From positions 62,001 to 126,000 of the forward strand of contig CAWHEB010000008.1 in NCBI GenBank assembly GCA_963828285.1: a stretch of DNA of 64,000 bases. Direction: 5' to 3'. A program made the position numbers and the translations under genes. The first letter of the stretch is position 1, and the number at the start of each line of letters is the position of its first letter. Of the stretch, positions 1 to 8,373 are shown in pieces. The notes under the pieces were generated by a model, which saw only the letters and a list, made by a program, of their open reading frames with translations, made no database searches and had not been told where the DNA came from. The DNA comes from DAIOEK01 sp963828285. GTDB lineage: Bacteria > Chloroflexota > Anaerolineae > Anaerolineales > Anaerolineaceae.

Positions 1-318
1 GAGGATTTTGTTCACCATCTCGTCGTTATCAACGATGAAATCTGCACCTGCGGCTTTGGCTTTTGCGGCGGCTTCGCCTTCCGCAAATACCAGTACGCGG
101 ACTGTCTTACCGAGACCATTGGGGAGAACAACCACATCACGGACCATCTGGTCAGCCTGGCGCGGGTCTAACCCCATGCGCAGGTGAACTTCAACTGTCG
201 CGTCGAATTTGGTGAAGGAGGTATCCTTGACCAGGTCTACAGCTTCTTTGGGGCTATAGCCTTTATCAATATCAACTTTCGCTTTTGCAGCGTTGTAATT
301 CTTACCGTGTTTAGACAT
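1..318 (-). CDS. rplA: 50S ribosomal protein L1 (partial, N-terminal 106 residues)
   Basis: L1 binds 23S rRNA at the L1 stalk, takes part in release of E-site tRNA, and can repress its own operon. The visible residues begin MSKHGKNYNAAKAK and contain the L1-typical stretches EVHLRLGVDPRQADQ and VVLPNGLGKTVRVLVF. The gene runs off the left edge of the window, so the C-terminal half is missing by truncation of the window rather than by mutation. The ATG at 318 is preceded by an AAGGAG ribosome binding site. It follows rplK by about 48 bases, the standard L11-L1 arrangement, so the two are almost certainly cotranscribed. Confidence 0.97.
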   Translation of the reverse strand, partial: MSKHGKNYNAAKAKVDIDKGYSPKEAVDLVKDTSFTKFDATVEVHLRMGLDPRQADQMVRDVVVLPNGLGKTVRVLVFAEGEAAAKAKAAGADFIVDNDEMVNKIL

Positions 319-366
319 TTCCACTCCTTGGTGGTTCTGGCGGGTTTTTCAACCCTCCCACAGGGG

Positions 367-792
367 TTATTTTTCTACGTTAATGCCCATATTTCGGGCG
401 GTGCCTTCGATCTGTTTCATTGCTGCTTCAATATCGTTGGCATTCATATCTTTGTATTTCAACTCAGCGATCTCTTTGACCTGAGCGCGGGTTACCTTGC
501 CGACTTTGGTTCGGTTGGGTTCGGCGGATCCGCGTTCAACACCGGCCGCTTTTGCTAGAAGAATCGCGGCGGGAGGAGATTTGAGTACGAATGTGAAGGA
601 ACCATCCGTAAAGATGGAAATTTCCGCAGGAAGTACTTCGCCGGGACGATTCATCGTGCGGGCATTGTATTCCTTGCAGAAGGCCATAATATTGATACCA
701 TGACCGGCTAATGCGGGACCGATCGGGGGCGCTGGATTGGCCTTTCCAGCATTGATGTTCAACTTGACAATTGCTTTAAGTTTCTTAGCCAC
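367..792 (-). CDS. rplK: 50S ribosomal protein L11
   Basis: L11 forms the GTPase-associated centre on 23S rRNA, contacted by elongation factors. The 141-residue length is normal for the family. The N-terminal domain carries the conserved proline-rich helix region (KANPAPPIGPALAGHGINIMAF), and the C-terminal RNA-binding domain carries KVGKVTRAQVKEIAELK and ends with GTARNMGI. A purine-rich AAAGGAGTG lies just before the ATG. It sits between nusG and rplA in the conserved secE-nusG-rplK-rplA order. The reading frame is intact. Confidence 0.98.
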   Translation of the reverse strand: MAKKLKAIVKLNINAGKANPAPPIGPALAGHGINIMAFCKEYNARTMNRPGEVLPAEISIFTDGSFTFVLKSPPAAILLAKAAGVERGSAEPNRTKVGKVTRAQVKEIAELKYKDMNANDIEAAMKQIEGTARNMGINVEK

Positions 793-885
793 TTTTCACT
801 CCTTTGTGGTATTAGCGGGCTTTTTGAGGTAAACCCTTCCACCTTTTCAGCCATTTTTGGCTGTTATTACCAAAATAATTACCGG

Positions 886-1560
886 TTACGCGCGTTCAAC
901 CTGTAGGAAATCCAACTCAACCGGGGTCTCACGACCAAAGAAATTAACCATTACGCGGACTTTGGTTCGTTCCATATCGATCTCCGCCACACTGCCGCGG
1001 AAATCGTTGAATGGACCATCCACAATTCGGACACGTTCACCAATTTTGAAGGTGACCTTGACCACAGGCGCTTCGGCTTCCATTCGGCGAAGGATCTGCT
1101 GAACTTCTTCCGGACGCAGTGGTGTGGGTTCGTTACCCATTCCTACAAATCCGGTCACACCGGGGGTATTCCTGACGACATACCATGATTCTTCGGAAAG
1201 GATCATATTCACAAGGACATAACCAGGGAAGACATGTCGTTCCACGGTTTTTCGTTTCCCGTCTTTTACTTCGATCTCTTCCTGGGTTGGAATGACAACA
1301 TCGAAAATTCGATCCTTCATTCCCATGGTCTCTATACGTTGTTCAAGGTTATGGCGAACTTTGTTCTCATACCCTGAATAGCAGTGAATCACATACCAGG
1401 CACGTTTATCGCCGGTCTGTTCAATATATTCACCAATAGTCAGTTCCTGTGCTGCTGGCGCATCCATACTAAGCGGAACACCAGGCGCATCAGATTTGGT
1501 AACCTCTGAAGGCTCTTCTGGTTCTATCGGCTGTTCTGGCAGTTTTTTCTGCGCTTTCAT
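886..1560 (-). CDS. nusG: transcription termination/antitermination factor NusG
   Basis: NusG binds RNA polymerase through its NGN domain and links it to Rho or ribosomal S10 through its KOW domain. Residues about 54-155 form the NGN domain (AWYVIHCYSGYENKVRHNL, then HVFPGYVLVNM). A KOW motif follows near residue 172 (FKIGERVRIVDGPFNDFRG). The first roughly 48 residues are an acidic, proline-rich extension not found in E. coli NusG (181 residues), which explains the 224-residue length; such extensions occur in other phyla. The gene lies 39 bases downstream of secE, and the pair precedes rplK as in most bacteria. Confidence 0.97.
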   Translation of the reverse strand: MKAQKKLPEQPIEPEEPSEVTKSDAPGVPLSMDAPAAQELTIGEYIEQTGDKRAWYVIHCYSGYENKVRHNLEQRIETMGMKDRIFDVVIPTQEEIEVKDGKRKTVERHVFPGYVLVNMILSEESWYVVRNTPGVTGFVGMGNEPTPLRPEEVQQILRRMEAEAPVVKVTFKIGERVRIVDGPFNDFRGSVAEIDMERTKVRVMVNFFGRETPVELDFLQVERA

Positions 1561-1599
1561 GCAGTACGCTCCTCTTACCGGTAGGTAAGCAATGGACCG

Positions 1600-1812
1600 T
1601 TATATAACGATCAGCTCGATTATTTTCGAGAAGACAAAATCAAGTGAGCCGAGGAGAATACTCATCAGCGCCAATACTAATAACACTATACGGGTCAAGT
1701 GCCAGGCTTCCTTGGTAGTTGGCCAATTTACTTTCCGTAATTCACCAACAGTCTCACGTACGAAACGTTGGATGGCATTTGGTTCTTTCACTTTTTCAAT
1801 TTTATCTGCCAC
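1600..1812 (-). CDS. secE: preprotein translocase subunit SecE
   Basis: SecE is the small clamp subunit of the SecYEG channel in the cytoplasmic membrane. The 70-residue protein has the family layout: a short charged amphipathic segment (NAIQRFVRETVGELRKVNWPT, with the conserved ELRKVNWP motif at about 27-34), then a single membrane segment (IVLLVLALMSILLGSLDFVF). One-helix SecE is usual outside the enterobacteria. It sits between tRNA-Trp and nusG. The ATG at 1812 is preceded by GAAGGAGAACTAAG, a good ribosome binding site. Confidence 0.95.
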   Translation of the reverse strand: MADKIEKVKEPNAIQRFVRETVGELRKVNWPTTKEAWHLTRIVLLVLALMSILLGSLDFVFSKIIELIVI

Positions 1813-1880
1813 TTAGTTCTCCTTCTCGACCCCTTCAAGATGAAGAGTTCACACCGAGCGCTCTGTTTTTTTTACGGCTA

Positions 1881-1907
1881 AAACGCCGCCATGGTTAGAC
1901 GGCGTTT
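1881..1907. terminator. hairpin between tRNA-Trp and secE
   Basis: An 8-base-pair inverted repeat (AAACGCCG / CGGCGTTT) with an 11-base loop lies just downstream of tRNA-Trp on the minus strand. A short T stretch follows the stem in either direction, but there is no long T run. It could be a leaky terminator or an RNA-processing stem separating the tRNA from the secE-nusG message. Function is inferred only. Confidence 0.4.
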
Positions 1908-1914
1908 CCTTTTC

Positions 1915-1990
1915 TGGCAGGTCAGGCAGGAATTGAACCCACAACCTCCTGTTTTGGAGACAGGCGCTCTGCCAATTGAGCTACTGACCT
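1915..1990 (-). tRNA. trnW: tRNA-Trp (anticodon CCA)
   Basis: The minus strand folds as a standard tRNA. The 7-bp acceptor stem is AGGTCAG/CTGACCT, the D arm contains GCTC..GAGC, the anticodon loop CTCCAAA has anticodon CCA, and the T arm has GGGTTCAATTC. The terminal CCA is encoded (complement of 1915-1917), with discriminator G at 1918. Lying between tuf/rpmG and secE is a common bacterial arrangement. Confidence 0.97.
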
Positions 1991-2040
1991 AAATTGATCA
2001 ACATGACACCGTCCCGGTGATGTTGATCATGATCGAAACG

Positions 2041-2211
2041 TTACTTTGTTTCGCGATGCCCAGTATGTTTTCGGCAGTGGGAGCAATACTTCTGCAGCTC
2101 CATGCGGCCCGGATCATTACGCCTGTTCTTTTCAGTCGTGTAATTCCGTTCTTTACATTCATTGCATGCCAGGGTAATTACCGGGCGAATATCTTTCTTT
2201 TTTGAAGCCAT
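2041..2211 (-). CDS. rpmG: 50S ribosomal protein L33
   Basis: A 56-residue protein beginning MASKKKDIRPVITLACNECK. L33 lies near the ribosomal E site. This copy keeps both zinc-ribbon cysteine pairs, CNEC at residues 16-19 and CSHC at 43-46, so it is the zinc-binding (C+) form. The KNRRNDPGRMELQKYC segment is typical of the family. It lies 59 bases after tuf and 50 bases before tRNA-Trp. The start is the ATG at 2211, with AAAGAG upstream. Confidence 0.97.
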   Translation of the reverse strand: MASKKKDIRPVITLACNECKERNYTTEKNRRNDPGRMELQKYCSHCRKHTGHRETK

Positions 2212-2225
2212 TTCACACTCTTTAA

Positions 2226-2253
2226 GGAGCCTGTCACCTGCGCGCCAGGCTCC
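2226..2253 (-). promoter_or_regulatory. hairpin in the tuf-rpmG spacer
   Basis: A perfect 8-bp inverted repeat (GGAGCCTG / CAGGCTCC) with a 12-base loop lies directly before the rpmG ribosome binding site. It has no trailing T run, so it is not a clear terminator. It may be a processing or attenuation stem that lowers rpmG expression relative to tuf; this is inference from position. Confidence 0.35.
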
Positions 2254-2270
2254 GTCTATTTTGTCAGTGA

Positions 2271-3476
2271 TTAGTCCAGAATCTTAGTGATCACACCGGC
2301 GCCAACCGTCAGACCACCTTCACGAATAGCGAACTTGGAACCTTGTTCCAACGCAACCGGTACGATCAATTCCACTTCCAGGTTGATGTTATCTCCCGGG
2401 CATGACCATCTCGACCCCTTCGGGTAGACTTGATGTTGCCGGTGACGTCCATGGTGTTGATATAGAACTGCGGACGGTATCCGGTGAAGAATGCCTTGTG
2501 TCGTCCACCTTCTTCCTTCTTCAGCACGTACACTTGCGCTCAGGAATTTCTTGTGCGGTGTGATCGATCCCGGCTTGGCTATGACCAGGCCGCGCTCGAC
2601 ATCCGTGCGCTCAATGCCGCGCAGCAGCAGCCCCAGGTTGTCTCCTGCCATGCCCTGATCCAGCATCTTGTGGAACATTTCCACACCGGTCACCACCGTG
2701 GACAGGCTCTTTTCCTGCAGTCCGACGATCTCGGCCGGGTCACCCACTTTCACGATGCCACGGTCCATACGACCGGTCACCACGGTGCCGCGTCCCTTGA
2801 TCGAGAACACGTCTTCGATCGGCATCATGAAGGGTTTGTCCGGTCTCGCGCACTGGTTCGGGGATGTATTCGTCCACCACCCGCAGCAGTTCTTTGATGC
2901 TGGCGTATTCCGGGGCATTCGGATCGGTGCTGGTGCTTTCCAACGCCTTCAGCGCGGAGCCGCGCACGATCGGGGTGTGTCTCCGGGGAAGTTGTAGCTG
3001 GTCAGCAGTTCACGCAGTTCCAGTTCCACCAGTTCCAACAGTTCCGGATCGTCCATCTGGTCGATCTTGTTCAAGTACACCACGATGCTCGGCACTTCCA
3101 CCTGGCGTGCCAGCAGTACGTGTTCTCGTGTCTGCGGCATCGGTCCGTCGGGGGCTGCCACCACCAGGATGGCTCCGTCCACCTGCGCCGCCCCGGTGAT
3201 CATGTTCTTGATGTAGTCACGGTGTCCGGGCATGTCCACGTGGGCATAGTGACGCTTTTCCGTCTCGTATTCCACGTGTGCAATGTTAATGGTAATGCCG
3301 CGCGCTTTCTCTTCCGGGGCATTGTCAATTGAATCATAGGCTCGGTACTGCGCCTTCCCCAGGAACTGCGAGTATTTCGTGATCGCAGCTGTCAGGGTCG
3401 TCTTACCGTGGTCGATGTGGCCCATCGTCCCTACGTTCAGATGCGGTTTGTTCCGTTCAAATTTTTGCTTCGCCAT
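2271..3476 (-). CDS. tuf: elongation factor Tu (frame broken by several indels)
   Basis: EF-Tu delivers aminoacyl-tRNA to the ribosome in its GTP form. The N-terminal GTPase domain has the P-loop GHIDHGKTTL, switch II DMPGHRDYI and NKID (usual NKCD). Domains 2 and 3 follow (GRGTVVTGRMDRG; the C-terminus ends GGLTVGAGVITKILD). The total span is 1206 bases, exactly right for about 401 residues, but the product is spread over three frames. One base is missing near 2978, one is extra near 2853, and at least two more indels lie between about 2400 and 2560. Everything remains conserved on both sides of each break. In an essential gene that argues for assembly error rather than decay, unless a second tuf exists elsewhere. 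It sits between tRNA-Thr(GGT) and rpmG, as expected for a tufB-type locus. Confidence 0.93.
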
Positions 3477-3524
3477 CTTGCAATCTCCTTCTGACTACTA
3501 ATAAAGTTCCATTCCGGTAGCAAG

Positions 3525-3597
3525 AGCCCTCAATGGGATTCGAACCCATGACCCCGTTCTTACCAAGAACGTGCTCTACCGACTGAGCTATGAGGGC
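3525..3597 (-). tRNA. trnT: tRNA-Thr (anticodon GGT)
   Basis: The acceptor stem is GCCCTCA/TGAGGGC. The anticodon stem CGTTC/GAACG encloses loop TTGGTAA, giving anticodon GGT. The T arm contains GGGTTCGAATCCC. CCA is not encoded. It is the last of three tRNAs upstream of tuf. Confidence 0.97.
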
Positions 3598-3607
3598 ATC
3601 TGTCAGT

Positions 3608-3650
3608 TTTTTTAGTCTGGCGCTAAACTTCGTGGCTGCCAGACTAAAAA
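3608..3650. repeat. strong inverted repeat between tRNA-Tyr and tRNA-Thr(GGT)
   Basis: Arms TTTTTAGTCTGGC and GCCAGACTAAAAA (13 bp, perfect) flank a roughly 17-base loop in the spacer of the tRNA cluster. Its 3' side is A-rich in both directions, so it is not a Rho-independent terminator. A processing stem for the polycistronic tRNA precursor is plausible but unproven. Confidence 0.5.
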
Positions 3651-3652
3651 GG

Positions 3653-3735
3653 TGGGCGGAGAAGGATTCGAACCTCCGAAGGCGTCTGCCAACTGATTTA
3701 CAGTCAGTCCCCGTTGTCCACTTGGGTATCCGCCC
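3653..3735 (-). tRNA. trnY: tRNA-Tyr (anticodon GTA)
   Basis: Acceptor stem GGGCGGA/TCCGCCC with discriminator A. The anticodon stem ACTGA/TCAGT encloses CTGTAAA, giving anticodon GTA. A long class II variable arm and a T arm with GGTTCGAATCC follow. The 83-base length fits tRNA-Tyr. CCA is not encoded. Confidence 0.97.
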
Positions 3736-3800
3736 GCTATTCAATTTTATCAGCCCGGTTGAAGCGGGTCAACATACGATCTGGCTGATATTCAAGCCTG

Positions 3801-3873
3801 AGCCGACGATGGGAATCGAACCCATAACCTACCACTTACAAGGCGGTTGCTCTGCCGTTTGAGCTACGTCGGC
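3801..3873 (-). tRNA. trnT: tRNA-Thr (anticodon TGT)
   Basis: Acceptor stem GCCGACG/CGTCGGC. The anticodon stem ACCGC/GTGGT (one G-T pair) encloses CTTGTAA, giving anticodon TGT. The T arm contains GGGTTCGATTCCC. CCA is not encoded. It is the first gene of the tRNA-tuf operon. Confidence 0.97.
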
Positions 3874-3906
3874 ATCTATTGTTAAACTGCCTCAATCGCG
3901 CATTGC

Positions 3907-3935
3907 ATTATACCAAACCCATTCCATCAAGGCAA
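3907..3935 (-). promoter_or_regulatory. sigma-70-type promoter of the tRNA-tuf operon
   Basis: On the minus strand a -35 box TTGCCT (complement of 3930-3935) is followed by a 17-base spacer and a perfect -10 TATAAT (complement of 3907-3912). It lies about 34 bases before tRNA-Thr(TGT). This is one of the clearest promoter matches in the window and fits a highly expressed stable-RNA operon. Confidence 0.8.
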
Positions 3936-4024
3936 GGTTTGAATATCTGCGTTTGCGAAATAGCATAACGAGAGCCAAGTCTATCAGGATTTGAAGATCG
4001 CGTCAAGGAGACCCGTCGGGTAAG

Positions 4025-4870
4025 CTAAAACTCTAACACGGGGGACAATTCAGTAGGAGGATAAACCTGCCCGGCAACCGGAGGCATGGGACTGTAAACC
4101 CATTCAATATCCATTTCACCGCATTGTAAACCGGCTTTCCGTTTCAATCCCAGGAAAGTTCCTCGAACAACCACATCTTCCATGGCGAAGGACATACAGA
4201 AAAATGCCAGGGAAGCACCTTGCGGTATGCGGACAAGCTCATCTCCATAGGCTCCACCTGAAAAAATGATCCGGTCAGATCCGTTGGTTTGCGCTTGAAT
4301 CATCGGAATGATCAATGGAAATCCATCTTCGCCGATATATGACAGGAACTTTAGATTATCCAGTTTGTCGATCAAACTTTTTGTCCAATTATTTAAAATC
4401 AGTAATTTACTTTTCGCTGGAGATAGGGTCCGTGCGATGATTGATTTGATTTCAGCCGAGATGATACTCCCCATTGGCAGGGGGATCTTACCAGTTTGCT
4501 CCAGCAAGTCCATGTAATATATCCGGTGGATACCAAAATAGGAGTTATATCTGAACAGCGGTGTGTTGTTGAAGAAATCATATTCTGGTCCGCTGTTGGA
4601 TGTATGCGTAAATAAAGCTTTACCTCGCCAGCAGAACTTATCCAGAGATAAGATAAGCCAGCCAGTTTTGGGATTCTGCAGGATGTTGTCCTTGCTCAAA
4701 CCCTCGGCAAATTGTCCCCAGACCATCTTTGTGGGGGAATATCCTCTCAAGGTGGATATCAGGGTGATATGTGGTTGTCCCTGTAGATTGACGGTCGCCA
4801 CCAAACCTACTTTCATTTCGGCTGCATGTGCTTTCATATCTTCAGGAGAAAATTCTTTCATCATGGTCAT
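4025..4870 (-). CDS. pyridoxamine 5'-phosphate oxidase-like split-barrel protein
   Basis: A 281-residue protein that appears to hold two flavin-binding split-barrel-like domains. The first, about residues 10-130, starts VGLVATVNLQGQPHITLIST and has GWLILSLDKFCWRGKALF. The second, about 165-275, has LSYIGEDGFPLIIPMIQAQTN and VVRGTFLGL. Family members are FMN- or F420-dependent oxidoreductases or cofactor-binding proteins; no substrate can be read from the sequence. Its ATG overlaps the stop of the activase gene by four bases (ATGA), so it is translationally coupled and is the last gene of the glycyl-radical enzyme operon. A role in protecting or reducing components of that system is possible but is only inference from position. 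Confidence 0.75.
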   Translation of the reverse strand: MTMMKEFSPEDMKAHAAEMKVGLVATVNLQGQPHITLISTLRGYSPTKMVWGQFAEGLSKDNILQNPKTGWLILSLDKFCWRGKALFTHTSNSGPEYDFFNNTPLFRYNSYFGIHRIYYMDLLEQTGKIPLPMGSIISAEIKSIIARTLSPAKSKLLILNNWTKSLIDKLDNLKFLSYIGEDGFPLIIPMIQAQTNGSDRIIFSGGAYGDELVRIPQGASLAFFCMSFAMEDVVVRGTFLGLKRKAGLQCGEMDIEWVYSPMPPVAGQVYPPTELSPVLEF

Positions 4871-5844
4871 TTTTCATCCTCCACTTTGCTTGCGCCTGTG
4901 ATGAATACCTTTTCAGGCGGAAATCCGTTTTGTCTGGCTACATTGCCGATTCTATCCAAATCCTTCTTTTTCATTAATGAAGTATCTTCAAAAAGCCAGT
5001 CCATCCCTAGACGGCGATATTTATCCTGGCATAAGTTGTTGAATGCGCATAATTCCCACCGCGCGATGGTATCTCCTGCATGGTTGCCCAGGAAATTACC
5101 GATTGCGGATATGTTCTCAGACGAATCTGTTGCGCCGGGGATCAATGGAGTTCGAACCCATAATTCCACCGGGAGAGGCATTTTTCGAATCTCGTCAACC
5201 AACCATACCAAGTTGTCCAGGATGATCCGATTGGATTGTCCAGTCCATTTCAGATGCTGATCTTCATCCATTATCTTGAGATCGAAAAGGACCGTATCTG
5301 TGTACGGCAAAATGCTGCTCAAAGTATCCCGGGAGCATAATCCACAGGTATCCAATGCCGTGGAGATACCAGCCACTTTGAATTCCTGCAACAATCCCAG
5401 GGTAAATGAGGGTTGTAGTGTTGGCTCTCCACCGGATAAAGTAACCCCACCTTTTGATTGGTCAAAATATGCTTTATCTTTCGCGACTTCAAAAACCAGT
5501 TCGGAGATACTGATCTGTTTCCCCAGTATTTCAAGGGAGTTCCCTGGGCAGGCATCGATGCATTCCCCACAGAGAGTGCAGGTTTTTCCGTCTATTTGAA
5601 TTCCATCAGTATTTCTGGCAAGGCTCCCCTTTGGACAGATTTTGATACAAGTATTGCATCCGATACATCGGTTCTCCATCCATTGGATCTGGTTTTCACA
5701 GCGGATACTTTCAGGGTTGTGACACCACGCACATGACAGCGGACATCCCTTGTAAAAGATCGTCGTCCGCAGACCCGGCCCATCTTCTGTGGATAGCCGT
5801 TGCAAATGCAGGATCTTCCCGATAGTTTGATAAGCTATGATCAC
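4867..5844 (-). CDS. glycyl-radical enzyme activating protein (radical SAM)
   Basis: Uses S-adenosylmethionine and a [4Fe-4S] cluster to abstract hydrogen from the conserved glycine of its partner enzyme. Near residue 30 is the CxxxCxxC motif of this family (CPLSCAWC), within KGCPLSCAWCHNPES. Two ferredoxin-like clusters follow at about 55-105 (CIGCNTCIKICP and CTLCGECIDACP), then SGGEPTLQP. The extra ferredoxin domain is typical of activases for enzymes other than pyruvate formate-lyase itself. The start is a GTG at 5844 with GAGGTTG just upstream. It begins 7 bases after the stop of the glycyl-radical enzyme and overlaps the next gene by 4 bases. Length of 325 residues is normal. Confidence 0.95.
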   Translation of the reverse strand: MIIAYQTIGKILHLQRLSTEDGPGLRTTIFYKGCPLSCAWCHNPESIRCENQIQWMENRCIGCNTCIKICPKGSLARNTDGIQIDGKTCTLCGECIDACPGNSLEILGKQISISELVFEVAKDKAYFDQSKGGVTLSGGEPTLQPSFTLGLLQEFKVAGISTALDTCGLCSRDTLSSILPYTDTVLFDLKIMDEDQHLKWTGQSNRIILDNLVWLVDEIRKMPLPVELWVRTPLIPGATDSSENISAIGNFLGNHAGDTIARWELCAFNNLCQDKYRRLGMDWLFEDTSLMKKKDLDRIGNVARQNGFPPEKVFITGASKVEDEK

Positions 5845-5851
5845 ATCAACC

Positions 5852-8371
5852 TCAACCCATCAGATGACTTTCCCTGGCGATGATCTCATTTTGAAGTTCC
5901 CTGCCAATGGCCGTGAAATACGCGTTGTATCCTGTTACCCGAACTAAAAGATGGCGGTACTCTTCAGGATGATTTTGCGCATCGCGTAGCAGGTCTGCAT
6001 TCAGGATATTGATCTGCAAAGCGGTCCCGCCATTCTCAATATATCCTTTCAGGAATGCTTTGAATTTTTCACAGTGTTCCGGATCTCTTAAAATGGATGG
6101 ATTGAATGTCATGGTATGGCTGGCCCCATTGGGCAACAGATTGTAATAATCAAGCCAATCGCCTTTCCCATCCGCTGCTTTACCTCCCAATACCTTTCCG
6201 ACTGAGTTGGCATTCGCGGTTGGACCGTTGATATCCGCTCCATTGGAAGGGCAGATCGCATTGGAGAGGAACTTCCCTTTAGGCCTTCCATCCGGACTGG
6301 CCGGGAGGATAAATCCATATGCAATCCAGTAATTCCAACTCAACATGCCCGGGCGGAATTGTCGTCCGGTAACCGTGGTCCTATACCGCCAGGTTTCTTC
6401 TGTCCAAAAGTCCATGACTTGCTTAGCCATGGCATCCGCCTGGTCATCGTCCCGTCCATACTTTGGCGTCTTATTCAACGCGTACGACTGAAGGAGTTCA
6501 TGGCCTACCCAATTTGATTTGAGTGCGTTTATTAGTTCCGCCATGGAACAATGCTTTTTGTCAAAGACAAGATACTTGATAGCCAGCAGCGAATCGACAG
6601 TCGTGGCATAAGTGACCGCTTCAATGGTCACAAACTTTAATTGGGCTCCCCCGGCATTCACATCCACTCCCTGTTCGGCACATCCGCGAACAAGGCAGGA
6701 TAAATAGGGAGTTGGGGCAAATTTAGCCCGGATCGTATCGGTTGTGTCGTAAACCTCAAAAGCTTTTTGGATGATGAATCTTGTCTGTTCCAAATAAGAT
6801 TTCCAGAACTGCTCCCAAGTGGTAAACAGCCGTGCATCACCAGTATCGGGACCTGACCTGACAATCTTCTCTGCAATCCCAGTCATGGCATCAACGTGTG
6901 GAAGCAGATCAAATCCGCCTGTTAAAGCCAGTTCAACTGCTTTGAACAAATTGAGATTGACATCCACGGTGCCCGAGCGGTCATTCCCTGCCATGGTATT
7001 CTCAAGACAACCAACCGGGGCATAATCAAATACATTTTTTTCATTGATCAGGTGCTCAACCCCGCTCTTTCGGGCTTCTAGCATCATCCCGGCCATGGAC
7101 CTCTCATCAAAATTAAGCAGGAAAGGAGCTCCCTGGCTGGATGCGATCATCTCCACAACCTTGTCCATTAACTTGCCGGGAGATCCCCGATGCAGGCGGA
7201 CATTGGGTTTCGGTTCCAGGATCGGTGACATTTCGTCAATGACTTCCAATATCGCATAAGTGAGATCATTGGTCATATCCATCCCATCGGGACCCAAGCC
7301 CGAGAGTGTGATCAGTTGCCCAAATCCGGCGGTGATCCCCTGGTTGCCATTGGTGCGAATCATGGCGTCGTAGGCAGTGTTACAGTGGAACCAGAGACAC
7401 TTGAGAATTTCCTTCCCGAACTCCCTTTCCATTCCTTCATCCAGCGATTTTTGCCAGAGGGGATATAGATATTGATCTATTCTTCCAAAAGAAGTTCCGG
7501 GACCTGGATAGTTTTCTTCACTCATGACGAGCATGTGCGTCAACCATAGGGACTGTACGGCTTCCCAAAATGTTGACGGCGGCTGCCAGGGAACCCTTTC
7601 CAGTTGGTCAACCATCTGTTGTAATTCCGATTTTCGCACCTGATCATTCTCCGAGAGGGAAAGCTCGAGACATAACTCGCGATAACCAGCAGCAACATCT
7701 CTGGGCATGCAGGCAGCGGTCATCATCGCACGCAACTGAGCACCTTGTGATCCGCTTTGTTCAGATTTATCAAGGCGGGAATAGAACTGTTCAAGTTCGG
7801 AATGGATTCCCTGCCAGCCTTCTTCAACCACACGTTTATAATCCGGGACCAGATGTCCGCTGGTAGCACCTGCATTGCCATAACCATGATTGTGAAGCCA
7901 TAAAAGGGCTTTTCTCGCTCCACCCGGGCCATTCACCCTGCGCACATATTCTTTCGCTTCCTGCTCAGTAAAACAGCGCGAAGTTTGGATATTGAATCTT
8001 GCACCGGCAAGCAAGTCGCCAGGAAGGATCTCTTTTGGCAAATAATTCACCATCACTTCCTGCACAAACCAGGTCAATCGTTCCGGAAGGCTCCACTGCC
8101 AAAAATCCGCATGCAATTTCACAGGATGTGCCGTTTGCTTGAATCCGGCGGTAAATGTCGGGAAGAAGGTATATGTTTCAGGAACGATGTAATAGCTCAT
8201 TTCCTGATACTGGCTGTCCCAGGGAGTACCAGTCGTCCAGGAAGTAAATTCATTGTTCCACTTTCGTTTTACACCCTGGAAATAATAATCTCTCAACCAT
8301 TGGATTCGCGGCGAGAGATTACAGGGCTGTTTTATTCTAAACCGGGGAGTTTCTGAAGTCGAGGTTTGCAT
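5852..8371 (-). CDS. glycyl-radical enzyme of the pyruvate formate-lyase superfamily, substrate unknown
   Basis: Anaerobic radical enzyme of about 839 residues. The catalytic cysteine lies in APVGCLENTMAGNDRSG at about residue 455, followed two positions later by glutamate, as in dehydratases and decarboxylases of this superfamily. The C-terminal glycyl-radical loop reads RVTGYNAYF with the radical glycine at about residue 814. The GCLENT/GNDRSGTVDVNLNL stretch recalls the arylacetate decarboxylase-like group, but this is from memory and low confidence. It is not pyruvate formate-lyase, which has two adjacent cysteines. The ATG at 8371 is best supported by GGAAAGG six bases upstream; an ATG at 8377 overlaps the regulator stop. 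It forms an operon with the regulator gene, the activase and a PNPOx-like protein. Confidence 0.9.
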   Translation of the reverse strand: MQTSTSETPRFRIKQPCNLSPRIQWLRDYYFQGVKRKWNNEFTSWTTGTPWDSQYQEMSYYIVPETYTFFPTFTAGFKQTAHPVKLHADFWQWSLPERLTWFVQEVMVNYLPKEILPGDLLAGARFNIQTSRCFTEQEAKEYVRRVNGPGGARKALLWLHNHGYGNAGATSGHLVPDYKRVVEEGWQGIHSELEQFYSRLDKSEQSGSQGAQLRAMMTAACMPRDVAAGYRELCLELSLSENDQVRKSELQQMVDQLERVPWQPPSTFWEAVQSLWLTHMLVMSEENYPGPGTSFGRIDQYLYPLWQKSLDEGMEREFGKEILKCLWFHCNTAYDAMIRTNGNQGITAGFGQLITLSGLGPDGMDMTNDLTYAILEVIDEMSPILEPKPNVRLHRGSPGKLMDKVVEMIASSQGAPFLLNFDERSMAGMMLEARKSGVEHLINEKNVFDYAPVGCLENTMAGNDRSGTVDVNLNLFKAVELALTGGFDLLPHVDAMTGIAEKIVRSGPDTGDARLFTTWEQFWKSYLEQTRFIIQKAFEVYDTTDTIRAKFAPTPYLSCLVRGCAEQGVDVNAGGAQLKFVTIEAVTYATTVDSLLAIKYLVFDKKHCSMAELINALKSNWVGHELLQSYALNKTPKYGRDDDQADAMAKQVMDFWTEETWRYRTTVTGRQFRPGMLSWNYWIAYGFILPASPDGRPKGKFLSNAICPSNGADINGPTANANSVGKVLGGKAADGKGDWLDYYNLLPNGASHTMTFNPSILRDPEHCEKFKAFLKGYIENGGTALQINILNADLLRDAQNHPEEYRHLLVRVTGYNAYFTAIGRELQNEIIARESHLMG

Positions 8372-8373
8372 TT

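Noticed and set aside
2271..3476. True tuf pseudogene
   Set aside because: Total length is exactly normal, all motifs are kept and similar indels affect many other essential genes, so assembly error is more likely.
3608..3650. Rho-independent terminator in the tRNA cluster
   Set aside because: The 3' side of the stem is A-rich on both strands; no T run follows.
5852..8371. Pyruvate formate-lyase
   Set aside because: The active site has one cysteine followed by Leu-Glu, not the adjacent Cys-Cys pair of pyruvate formate-lyase.
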